Below are positions 25,594-34,288 of a stretch of DNA of 64,000 bases, in pieces. The position numbers and the translations under genes were made by a program. Numbering within the stretch: position 1 is the stretch's first letter; every line of letters starts with the position of its first letter. Below the pieces are notes generated by a model. It saw nothing but the letters and a program-made list of their open reading frames with translations, was not told where the DNA came from and made no database searches. This stretch comes from Stanieria cyanosphaera PCC 7437 (GTDB lineage: Bacteria; Cyanobacteriota; Cyanobacteriia; Cyanobacteriales; Xenococcaceae), in assembly GCF_000317575.1 (NCBI RefSeq), contig NC_019748.1, positions 4,174,501 through 4,238,500 of the forward strand, given 5' to 3'.

Positions 25594-27549
25594 TTATTCA
25601 CGCGAGTTCGGAACTTCTCCCCAAATTAACTCGCCATTGTTGTATAAACCAATCTGAGTAGCTTTCACTGTTCGGCCAAACGTATACTTCAATCCTTTAA
25701 TTGACCAATCATTGTTATGATTCCATCGATTATTACTGGTAATACGTAAGCCGACAGATTTTTTATAGTGCTCGTTACCACCAGGATAAATGGCTTTTCC
25801 TTGACAATTAATTTCTACATAATAAACTTGTTCGGATACCTGAACAGGTTGACTAGGAGAATTAGGACATTCACTTTCAGTACCAACTACAGAAATATCG
25901 TTAATATCTTGAGAGTCAAGGGTGAAAAAGAAACGAAGCGCAGCATTATCTAAGACTGTAGCAGGAGAAGCTGATTTATTAACTATATCTGCTTGAATTT
26001 CTAAAAAATTAGCTCCACTTTGTTTAATTTTTGCTTCTACATAAATCGATTCTTGTTGGTCGGTAGGAATCGGTATTTCTGGTAAGGGTTCACCACCAAA
26101 TTCTAAATACATTCTAGCCAAAGCTCCTGCTATGCCCCAATTGTAGCCGATCGCGACTTCATTACCTTCCCAATCGTTACGGTCATCTTCCCATTGGTCG
26201 TTTTGATCGGGACCTCCAACTAAAGCACCAACCAGTAAATTACGAGTTTCGCTGGGATTGCTACTATCATTTAGCCAACTGCCGTGAGCAGTACGATGAT
26301 GGGGATTTTTGGGATAATTTTTTTCAAAACCAATAATATAACTACGATGATGGGGATTATTGCCTAAAATATAATGAACTTGACTTACCCCAAAATCAAA
26401 ATAACGGTTAGCTTTTTCGCTTTCTCCTTGATTACGCAACCAATCACTATAGATAAAACCAATAAAAGCAGTACTAGCTGCATAGTTCAAAGAACCCCAT
26501 TGATTTAAAAAAGCTAAACCTCCTGGAGTATAGGTGATTTTTTCGCCTTGATAGCCAATTGTCCAATAATCTAACCAAGCTTCAACACGCTGACGATATT
26601 CTAACTCTCCAGTTTCTTGAGCAAGTAAAACGTATGCCCCATAAGCTTTATCATCGGTAACATGGGTATAATTATAGGGTTTAGACATGGATTGATATTC
26701 AGCGATCGCTTTAGTTAAATATTCTCCTCTATAACCCCAATTTTGAGCGTCTTTAGCTTTATGTAACCAAATTGCGCCCCAAACTATTTCATCTTGATAA
26801 CCACTAAATGATTTATAAAATGGTACTGCTGCACTGATGCAATCAGAATATTTACCGCGATATTGATCGGCAAAGTCATACAATCGTTCTGCTTTCTGCA
26901 CTAACAAATCTGCATAGGCAGTATCTCCATTTTTACGAAAGAAAATTGAAGCTGCGGATAAAGCTGCGGATGTCTCTCCTGCAAGTTCTGAACCAGGACA
27001 ACTAGTATCAATTTTATAAGCAGGTCTTGCCATCTGATAACTAACTGCTTCTGCTGGCCCCCACCATTGGTGGTCTTGATTTCCATCTCCAACTTGTCCA
27101 TAAAAAACATATTGTCCAGGTTGATCATTAGCAAAAGCTTTGAGGAAATAATCAGTTACCCATCGAAGGTTGCGAGATAAATAAGTTAATTGACCTGATT
27201 GTTGATAAGCATCATAATACTCAATGCCACCCCAAGCTAAGTTAGTCGCACTAGCTGCCATCGGAAAACCAAATTTAACATGATCCCCAGCATCAAACCA
27301 ACCTCCACTCAAATCAACACCTACATCTGCACCATCAGTTAAAGTGGCATCACCCCGCCAAGGAATTCGATTCCATGCTGGTAGTTTACCTGCCTGTTGT
27401 GCTTCATAAAAAAGAATTGTTTTTTGTAAAGCTTCGCCATAGTTATATTTACTTTGCGTGCCTAAACAGGGAAAGATTAATAACAAAACTAGAGAAATTG
27501 GAGCGATCGCTATTAAATTTCTCAATTTAAATATTTTTTTGATTGACAT
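25594..27549 (-). CDS. Secreted glycoside hydrolase family 9 (endoglucanase/cellulase) with C-terminal CBM3-like module
   Basis: Predicted to cut beta-1,4-glucans by an inverting mechanism outside the cytoplasm. An export signal occupies residues 1-30 (basic start, then a Leu/Ile-rich core). The GH9 catalytic domain spans about 35-500. DAGDHVKFGFP holds the catalytic-base aspartates Asp86/Asp89. HHRTAHGSW is the conserved histidine signature. WEDDRNDWEGNEVAIGYNW holds the late Asp and the acid Glu in NEVA. Residues about 510-650 form a beta-rich module (NDWSIKGLKYTFG, ITLYNNGELIWGE-like end) that fits a family 3 carbohydrate-binding module. It is last in the polysaccharide gene block, 34 bases from the preceding gene. 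Confidence 0.93.
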   Translation of the reverse strand: MSIKKIFKLRNLIAIAPISLVLLLIFPCLGTQSKYNYGEALQKTILFYEAQQAGKLPAWNRIPWRGDATLTDGADVGVDLSGGWFDAGDHVKFGFPMAASATNLAWGGIEYYDAYQQSGQLTYLSRNLRWVTDYFLKAFANDQPGQYVFYGQVGDGNQDHQWWGPAEAVSYQMARPAYKIDTSCPGSELAGETSAALSAASIFFRKNGDTAYADLLVQKAERLYDFADQYRGKYSDCISAAVPFYKSFSGYQDEIVWGAIWLHKAKDAQNWGYRGEYLTKAIAEYQSMSKPYNYTHVTDDKAYGAYVLLAQETGELEYRQRVEAWLDYWTIGYQGEKITYTPGGLAFLNQWGSLNYAASTAFIGFIYSDWLRNQGESEKANRYFDFGVSQVHYILGNNPHHRSYIIGFEKNYPKNPHHRTAHGSWLNDSSNPSETRNLLVGALVGGPDQNDQWEDDRNDWEGNEVAIGYNWGIAGALARMYLEFGGEPLPEIPIPTDQQESIYVEAKIKQSGANFLEIQADIVNKSASPATVLDNAALRFFFTLDSQDINDISVVGTESECPNSPSQPVQVSEQVYYVEINCQGKAIYPGGNEHYKKSVGLRITSNNRWNHNNDWSIKGLKYTFGRTVKATQIGLYNNGELIWGEVPNSRE

Positions 27550-27583
27550 TTTTAAATAACCAATTTACTTAGTTTGATTACAA

Positions 27584-28675
27584 TTAACCATGCCAGCGTT
27601 GCATTTGATTATTTTCTTTTAAAAATTGTTTAATTGCATCTAAATAAATTTGACGATATTCTGCATAACTGTATTGGTCTATTCTGATTCCAAAACTGTT
27701 TGAGCTACCTTCCATAATTTTAGCCATTTCATCGTTAACTTTAACTGAATAATGACTTCCATCAAAGGTGTTTTTTACATCTTTAGTAACTGCCGAAGGA
27801 ATTGAAAAATCATACATAACATCATACTTCTGTGCCAGTTGATAAAATACTGGTAACTCACATTCTTTAGTTAATTTGCGACCATAGGTATCGTTAACAA
27901 TACTCCAAGCCGAACGAGGAGGAATAAAACCAATAAACTCGGCATTAGGAAAAAATGTTCTTAAATCAGTAAATAAATCAACAATTTTCAAGTCACATTG
28001 CTGTGGTTCTTGAGGCTTATAAAAACCTGGTTGATAAACAGGATATTCTGCAAAATCTGCTCCTTCAAAATTGCGGTCATAATAATTACCAGGATCAGGA
28101 CTAATTCCTAATAAAGTCATTAGAGAAAAAGTCAATATATCAATAGACAAATAAGCATGAAGTGGTGATTTTGTTCGTAAGCTTTTGATATCAAAGGGTT
28201 CAATTGGTTGTCTTTCTTTGACAACAAAATTAAGTCCGTCAACACCAATATATACTTTTTGAGGTTTAAAGCCATGTTCTTGTAAAGAACGAGAGTATTG
28301 AATAAATTCTTTAATTTCTCCTCCTTTAATTGAATAATTAAAACACCGATCTTTCGTAAATTGAGAAGCTCTTAAAGTAATAACTCTAGAACTACCTAAA
28401 ATGAGACAATTATAATTATTTTTATCTTTAGTTCTAAAAAAAAGATTAGTTTTAGAAATACGTTCGTTAAAAGCAAAATTTCGGCCAGTTAAGATGTTAC
28501 CGTGACTATACCAAAGTGGGTCTACTAGCCAATTAATTCCTCCTACTGTAGCTACTAATAAAGAAATTATTGATGAATATAAAACAAAATTAAACTTTTG
28601 ATTTTTCTTTTTAGATAAGCTTGGCTCAATTTTTTTTACTTTAAAAAAGTCTTTGGCAATAGTTTTGATATTCAT
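27584..28675 (-). CDS. SGNH/AlgJ-like membrane-anchored protein of the polysaccharide acetylation pair
   Basis: A 363-residue protein with a single N-terminal membrane anchor (FVLYSSIISLLVATVGGINWLV, about residues 30-52), the rest lying outside. CLILGSSRV near residue 110 fits block I of SGNH hydrolases, and DGSHYSVKVND near 310 fits the C-terminal Asp/His block, so a serine acetyltransferase or esterase fold is likely. It directly follows the MBOAT gene (9-base gap), the same pairing as AlgI with AlgJ/AlgX, in which the MBOAT passes acetyl groups across the membrane and the SGNH partner transfers them to sugar. The overall sequence is not closely like AlgJ. Confidence 0.7.
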   Translation of the reverse strand: MNIKTIAKDFFKVKKIEPSLSKKKNQKFNFVLYSSIISLLVATVGGINWLVDPLWYSHGNILTGRNFAFNERISKTNLFFRTKDKNNYNCLILGSSRVITLRASQFTKDRCFNYSIKGGEIKEFIQYSRSLQEHGFKPQKVYIGVDGLNFVVKERQPIEPFDIKSLRTKSPLHAYLSIDILTFSLMTLLGISPDPGNYYDRNFEGADFAEYPVYQPGFYKPQEPQQCDLKIVDLFTDLRTFFPNAEFIGFIPPRSAWSIVNDTYGRKLTKECELPVFYQLAQKYDVMYDFSIPSAVTKDVKNTFDGSHYSVKVNDEMAKIMEGSSNSFGIRIDQYSYAEYRQIYLDAIKQFLKENNQMQRWHG

Positions 28676-28684
28676 TTTTTTTAT

Positions 28685-30268
28685 TTAAAACTGAAAATAT
28701 AAAAATTCACTAACTCTGGTAAAACACAATAAAGAAGCTGTTGTTATTCCGGCCATAATCACTGTCCAAATATTATTAGGTTTCCAGGTTAAATTTTGCC
28801 AGAACTTGTGCGGCCATTTTTGATAAGGTTCAGAAGTAGATTCGTTTAAAGTTGGATTATAAATACCCATCCATTGTTGAGTATTCGGAGTAAACCATGC
28901 AATTAATAACAATAGAAAAACACCAAAAGTTGCATACTTTTGACTGATACCTACATCCATAGTGAAACCCAAAAATCCTACACCCCAATTTCTCATAAAA
29001 GCTAATTGAGTTTCTAAAAAAGCAGGCAATTGTATTCCATTTAGCCCAATCATTGAACCCAAAATTGATGTAGCAGTAGCAAAACTATCGGCACGGAAAA
29101 ATACCCAAGAAACTACTACGGCAAGAAAAGTAACTAACCAACCAATTCCCTTCAGTAACCAACCATCTTGCTTGAGATTATGTCCCCGAGCTTGACGCCA
29201 AGAACGATATAAATGATTAATAACTAAATAAGCTCCGTGTAAACCACCCCAAAAAACATAAGTCCAACCTGCACCATGCCAAAATCCTCCCAATAGCATA
29301 GTAATCATCAAGTTGCCATGACGTCTTATTTTTCCTTTACGGTTTCCACCTAGAGGAATGTAAAGGTAATCTCTTAAAAAGTTGGATAAAGTAATGTGCC
29401 AACGTCGCCAAAAATCTACAATACTAATAGCTTTATAAGGAGAGTTAAAATTTAGAGGTAGCTTAATTCCAAACATATAAGCTGCCCCAATTGCCATATC
29501 TGAATAACCAGAAAAATCAAAGTACAATTGTAGAGTATAGGCTAATGCTCCTATCCAAGACTCAGAAAAAGTAAGGTTAATACCCTTAGCAGCAGCATTG
29601 AAAGCTAAATTAGCATATTCAGCCATAGAGTCGGCAAAAATTACCTTTTTAAATAAACCTGCTACAAAAATAGTCAAACCAATTGCTAAAATTTGGCTAT
29701 TAAACTGATAGGTTTCTGTTTTTTTGAATTGAGGTAAAATATCTTTGTGATGAACGATTGGACCAGCAATTAATTGAGGAAAATAACTAACAAATAAAAC
29801 ATATTTTAAAAGACTATATTCTTTAGTTTCACCTTGATAAGCATCGACTAAATAGGCAATTTGTTGAAAAGTGAAAAAAGAAATTCCTAGGGGTAATATG
29901 ATTGTTCCTAAATTAAAGTCAGTGCCAATAACCTGATTAAAATTATCGATAAAAAAGTTTGCATATTTATAATAACCAATAAAACCTAAATTAAAACAAA
30001 TTCCTAAAAATAAAATTGTTTTTTTACTAATTTGATTGTTAAGTTTATTCCCTAGTAAATACCCAAGTCCATAATTACATAACATCGAAATTATGATTAG
30101 AGGCAGATTTTTAGGATTCCACCATCCATAGAAAAATAAGGAGGTAATTACCAGCCAAGCAAGAGGAATTTGTTGTCGAATCGCTTGTTTGTTTTTACTG
30201 ATTAAATAAAATCCAATCAGTGTGATAGGTAAAAATAAAAAAACAAATTCAAAAGAATTAAAAAGCAT
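28685..30268 (-). CDS. MBOAT family O-acyltransferase (AlgI/DltB-like)
   Basis: A 527-residue polytopic membrane protein with about ten hydrophobic helices. MBOAT hallmarks are visible: PLGISFFTFQQIAYLVD, YFDFSGYSDMAIG, DFWRRWHITLSNFLRDYLYIP and the two histidines in GGFWHGAGWTYVFWGG and LHGAYL, the second being the invariant catalytic one. Proteins of this type move acetyl groups over the membrane for polysaccharide O-acetylation. The start of the SGNH-like gene is 9 bases downstream and a flippase gene lies upstream, which indicates that the exported polysaccharide is acetylated. Confidence 0.93.
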   Translation of the reverse strand: MLFNSFEFVFLFLPITLIGFYLISKNKQAIRQQIPLAWLVITSLFFYGWWNPKNLPLIIISMLCNYGLGYLLGNKLNNQISKKTILFLGICFNLGFIGYYKYANFFIDNFNQVIGTDFNLGTIILPLGISFFTFQQIAYLVDAYQGETKEYSLLKYVLFVSYFPQLIAGPIVHHKDILPQFKKTETYQFNSQILAIGLTIFVAGLFKKVIFADSMAEYANLAFNAAAKGINLTFSESWIGALAYTLQLYFDFSGYSDMAIGAAYMFGIKLPLNFNSPYKAISIVDFWRRWHITLSNFLRDYLYIPLGGNRKGKIRRHGNLMITMLLGGFWHGAGWTYVFWGGLHGAYLVINHLYRSWRQARGHNLKQDGWLLKGIGWLVTFLAVVVSWVFFRADSFATATSILGSMIGLNGIQLPAFLETQLAFMRNWGVGFLGFTMDVGISQKYATFGVFLLLLIAWFTPNTQQWMGIYNPTLNESTSEPYQKWPHKFWQNLTWKPNNIWTVIMAGITTASLLCFTRVSEFLYFQF

Positions 30269-30418
30269 ACTGTATCATTTAAAACTTTTTAATAATATTT
30301 TTTAATTAACAAATGATGTTGTCAGGGGTTATATGTAAGTATAAATTGCTAATCATTAAGCTCTTGTAAAGATCTTGTAAAGAAGTAAAGTACGTTGTAA
30401 AGCTTTAAGTTATGCAAT

Positions 30419-31708
30419 TTAAGAAGACTTCGCCATCTTGACTTCTTGACGATATAAAACTATGACAATTATCCAAAGTCCAACCATTCTAAAAGAATCT
30501 GAACATAAAGTTGCCCAAGCTGCTCCTTTCCAGGAAAATTGAGGAATTAAAATGAAATTTAACCCCAAATTTAATAAAGCAGCAACCACTTGAACTATAC
30601 TTCTACTTTTTTGAAAACCCGCTCCTGTCAGAGTATCAGCAGCTAACATTTGAAAAGCAGCCAGACAGGGAATAGGAGCTAACCAACGTAAAGCTGCGAT
30701 CGCGTCGGCGTATTCATTTCCTAAAATAATAGGTAAAACTGGGGCAAATACTAAATAACCGATTACCGAAAGTATCCCATATCCAACCACAAAAGGAAAT
30801 AGTTTTTTGGCAAAACCCAAACTACTTCTAATTCCTGAAGAGCCGTGTTGAAAAAATTTAGTATAGGCAGCACCAAATATAGCAAATAAAGGAACATAGC
30901 CAACATCTATAAAACGATAGGCAGAACCATAAATACCTGTCGAAGTCAAAGTTGCCATGCTGCCTAACATTGTTTTGTCCAAACTAGAATTAATGTTATT
31001 AGCAGAAGAACTAATCGAAAAATAAATTCCTGTTTTAATTTCTGATTTTAATTTTGATATGTTAAATTGAGCCGAACCAATGATATGGTTGACAGACAGA
31101 ATTCCTATCAAAGCGATAACTGCGGAACTAATTAAATATAAACAAGCCCAAGTAAGAGTATTAGGATGAGGAAAAAAAATAGCCAAACTAAGCGCAGCTA
31201 AAAGCTTACCACAAGTACTCAAAATTCCCAATTGAGCGAATTTTTTAACAAAATTTGTAGAGATAAAAGCTTTAGAGCTAATATCTAACAAACCTAAACA
31301 AAACAAATCAGCAAGCAAAATAATTAAAATAGTTAGCCAAGAAATATTTTCAGGAAAAATAATTGGCGATAAGATTAAAAGTCCAATAGTCAATAAACTA
31401 CTATTAATTAATAAGAGTAATAATGTATTTCCCCAGTAGATGGGAAAATTTGAGCGATTAATCGCTGTATATTGAACTAAAAGATGTTCGCTACCTAAAG
31501 CAACAAAAGGAAAAACAATTGAAGCTAACGCAGTAACAGCAATAAAAGAACCATAATTTTCTGCTCCTAAAAAACGAGCTACTATTACAAAATAAATAGC
31601 TTGCATTACGACGTTGAATAATTTTGCAAGCAAAATCCAAAGCGTATCTCTAAATAAATTAGCTTTAAATAGTTTACTAATTTGAGATTTTCTGATTTTA
31701 AATTGCAT
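30419..31708 (-). CDS. Polysaccharide flippase, Wzx/MATE-like
   Basis: A 429-residue integral membrane protein with some 12-14 hydrophobic segments and few long loops. It has the beginning typical of polysaccharide-synthase flippases (WILLAKLFNVVMQAIYFVIV, ARFLGAENYGSFIAVTAL). Its expected job is to move lipid-linked oligosaccharide repeat units from the cytoplasmic to the outer face. It stands between a Wzy-like polymerase and the MBOAT gene in the same orientation, consistent with a Wzx/Wzy-dependent pathway. Confidence 0.9.
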   Translation of the reverse strand: MQFKIRKSQISKLFKANLFRDTLWILLAKLFNVVMQAIYFVIVARFLGAENYGSFIAVTALASIVFPFVALGSEHLLVQYTAINRSNFPIYWGNTLLLLLINSSLLTIGLLILSPIIFPENISWLTILIILLADLFCLGLLDISSKAFISTNFVKKFAQLGILSTCGKLLAALSLAIFFPHPNTLTWACLYLISSAVIALIGILSVNHIIGSAQFNISKLKSEIKTGIYFSISSSANNINSSLDKTMLGSMATLTSTGIYGSAYRFIDVGYVPLFAIFGAAYTKFFQHGSSGIRSSLGFAKKLFPFVVGYGILSVIGYLVFAPVLPIILGNEYADAIAALRWLAPIPCLAAFQMLAADTLTGAGFQKSRSIVQVVAALLNLGLNFILIPQFSWKGAAWATLCSDSFRMVGLWIIVIVLYRQEVKMAKSS

Positions 31709-31810
31709 TAGATGTTTTTAAATTTTGTTTAAAAAATAACATTGATAATACAGTTAAATATAAATATATGTCAGCTTTGGTTAACTAATTATTTTTCTAT
31801 TTATTTTATT

Positions 31811-33079
31811 TTATTTTTCAAGAGAATAGTTATTTTCTTGAGCAATTGCCAGAGAAAAATTGAGTGCTACATAAATTGCCCAAAACATATTATCCATTGT
31901 AACGATTGTACCTTCAGAAATATTTGATAACAAAATATAGGTTAAAAACAACAAAGGCCAAAGTCCTTCTACAGTTTTAGTATTGCGTAACAAAGTCAAA
32001 GATTTAATCGCTGTATTGAAAAAACTGACTAAAAAAGTAAAAACTCCAATCAAACCCAAACCTAACCATAAATCTAGAAATCCATTGTGGGCATAAGCCA
32101 CCTGAGTTCTTACTGCTAGTTCTACAAAAGCAGAAGGACCTTCTAAACCTCGCCAAAATGCAGCTAAACCATAACCGAGCCAAAAGCGTCTGTTGATCAT
32201 TTCCAGAACTGCTAACCAAATATCAGTTCGACCAGAAAATGTTGAATCCTTGCCAACAGCAACTAACAATAAATCGGATTCTCCATAGTAGATAAATAAA
32301 AGGATACCAGCAATTCCAATAATTAATCCGAGCAAAATTGCTGTAATCATATATTCATATCGCCATCGGAAGATTCGATAAAGAGCGCACAAGGACAACA
32401 TAATTAATAAATTGCCCAAAGATGTAGTTGAGCGAGACAAAACCACTAAAGCAACAGTAACAGCTAACAATAACCAAAATAGCCAACTTAAACTCTTACC
32501 GTTACTAGCACGAAGCAAAAAGATTACTGCTGCGGGTACCATCACTAAACCAAATTGGTTTTTGTGAGTATAAACACCTCGTACCGCTCCTTCATGAAGT
32601 GCTGCCATAATGCCATAGTGAGGTAAAGCCACCACGAATAAAACACTAAGAACAACACTTAAGATAAAAGTTCCACAAAGAATGTTGAACAGTTGTTGAA
32701 AGGTGTAGCGAGTTGCTAAGTAAATACCAAAAGCAGTTGTACCAATTGCATATATGCTATATCGAAAAGTTTCGCTGGGGGCAACTGACCAAAAAGAAGA
32801 TAAACTAATTACTAAAATAAACGGCCAAATTAATTTATCTTTGGTTAAAATATCAGCTACTTTTTTCCAACGTAACACTAATAAGAGAAAGGAAATTAAA
32901 TAAATTAATATAGAAATTTTTGCATTAATCGAATAATCATAATTTGTAAGATTTATTCCATCTCCTTCACTTGCTCCTCGAATGATTAACAAGGGAATTA
33001 AACCTTGTGATAAATGAAATAAAGCTAAAACAGAAAAAAGATATTCAAAAGAAGTTAGTGATAAAATTTTTTTAAGCAT
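31811..33079 (-). CDS. O-antigen ligase/polymerase family protein (Wzy-like)
   Basis: A 422-residue membrane protein with about ten to eleven helices and one larger periplasmic loop containing YGESDLLLVAVGKDSTFSGR, then TDIWLAVLEMI and WLGYGLAAFWRG. The TFSGRTDIW and AHNGFLDLWLGLG segments are typical of the Wzy_C/O-antigen-ligase family. In this context it should polymerise repeat units delivered by the flippase downstream. Members of this family look alike whether they act as ligase or polymerase, so the exact reaction is inferred from context. Confidence 0.87.
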   Translation of the reverse strand: MLKKILSLTSFEYLFSVLALFHLSQGLIPLLIIRGASEGDGINLTNYDYSINAKISILIYLISFLLLVLRWKKVADILTKDKLIWPFILVISLSSFWSVAPSETFRYSIYAIGTTAFGIYLATRYTFQQLFNILCGTFILSVVLSVLFVVALPHYGIMAALHEGAVRGVYTHKNQFGLVMVPAAVIFLLRASNGKSLSWLFWLLLAVTVALVVLSRSTTSLGNLLIMLSLCALYRIFRWRYEYMITAILLGLIIGIAGILLFIYYGESDLLLVAVGKDSTFSGRTDIWLAVLEMINRRFWLGYGLAAFWRGLEGPSAFVELAVRTQVAYAHNGFLDLWLGLGLIGVFTFLVSFFNTAIKSLTLLRNTKTVEGLWPLLFLTYILLSNISEGTIVTMDNMFWAIYVALNFSLAIAQENNYSLEK

Positions 33080-33274
33080 TAATTCTGCTATTTTTTTATT
33101 TTTAAATTATTATTATATATTTATTTGATTAATCAACTCTATTTACTATAATTAAGATTAATTAGCTTTATTAACGCTAATTTAATTTAGTTGATTATTT
33201 TTTGGAAAAAAATTTTAATTTATTATTGGTAATATTAACCTAAACTACATTAGATAAACAAGTTGCTAGTTTAT

Positions 33275-34279
33275 TTAAACTTGAAACATATTTTTTTGAT
33301 AGCTGATTTTACTATTAGACAATAATAATTGAAAACGACGCTCAATAATTTTGGGTAGTTGAGTAGTAAAATGTTTAAGAAAAATGGGATGAGCAAAGAT
33401 TGCCATTAATCCAGTTAACAGTTGTTTTTGTTTAAAAGGTTCAACTACAGAATAATAATCTAGCCATGTTTGGGTTTCAGTCATTTTTTCCTCAAGAGCA
33501 GCTAACAGTTGAGGATTCTCCTTCAGGTAATCTTGGTGCTGAAGAAAATTAGCAATAGCTCGGCATTCATCTTCTAAACGTTTAATTTTATTACTAGCAA
33601 CCAAAGAACCTGGACGAGAACGATAATAATAATAAGCTTCAGGAATGAGAAAAAACTTGGCTCGATGTAAAAAACAATCCATATCTAGCCAAAAGTCTTG
33701 AGTGACTTTGATGGTTTCATCATATTTAATTTGATGTTGAACTAAAAATTCTCGTTTAAATAAAGGTTTGCTAAAACCAAGACGTAAGCCAACTCTGCCT
33801 TCAATATCTGACTTGACAAAATCGGCTGCAGAAATTTGTTTAACCGAATCAATGATTTGTCCACTACCACCAATTAGAGTTCCCCAGGGACAGACATGAC
33901 CATCTTCAATCAAATAAAGATTATCAGCAATTAAATCAGCTTGATGAACTTGAGCAAGATGAACCAATTTTTCTAACCTTTCGGCAGCATACCAATCATC
34001 AGAATCAAGTACTGCTATCCATTTTCCTGTTGCTGCCCTCAAAGCACGATTACGCGCACCTCCTGCACCCAAATTGGTTTCGTTCACTAACAGTTTGAGC
34101 CGAGAGTCACAAAAACTTTGGATTATTTCAACAGTGTTATCGGTCGAAGCATCATCAACCACAATAACTTCAATATTGTGCAGAGTTTGATTAAGAGCCG
34201 AATCAATTGCATGAGCAATATAATTAGCAGTATTGTAAGCAGGAATGATAACAGATACTATGGCTATGGGTTGATTCAT
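33275..34279 (-). CDS. Glycosyltransferase family 2
   Basis: Transfers a sugar from a nucleotide donor in the cytoplasm. The GT-A fold is evident: VSVIIPAYNTANYIAHAIDS, VIVVDDASTDNT and the metal-binding LDSDDWYAAERLE. The remaining part (about residues 200-334) is variable and sets acceptor specificity, so donor and acceptor are unknown. The ATG at 34279 has AGGAG six bases upstream and is preferred to a TTG one codon earlier. The previous gene stops nine bases before it. It is the only glycosyltransferase in this gene block. Confidence 0.92.
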   Translation of the reverse strand: MNQPIAIVSVIIPAYNTANYIAHAIDSALNQTLHNIEVIVVDDASTDNTVEIIQSFCDSRLKLLVNETNLGAGGARNRALRAATGKWIAVLDSDDWYAAERLEKLVHLAQVHQADLIADNLYLIEDGHVCPWGTLIGGSGQIIDSVKQISAADFVKSDIEGRVGLRLGFSKPLFKREFLVQHQIKYDETIKVTQDFWLDMDCFLHRAKFFLIPEAYYYYRSRPGSLVASNKIKRLEDECRAIANFLQHQDYLKENPQLLAALEEKMTETQTWLDYYSVVEPFKQKQLLTGLMAIFAHPIFLKHFTTQLPKIIERRFQLLLSNSKISYQKNMFQV

Positions 34280-34288
34280 CAATGTCTC

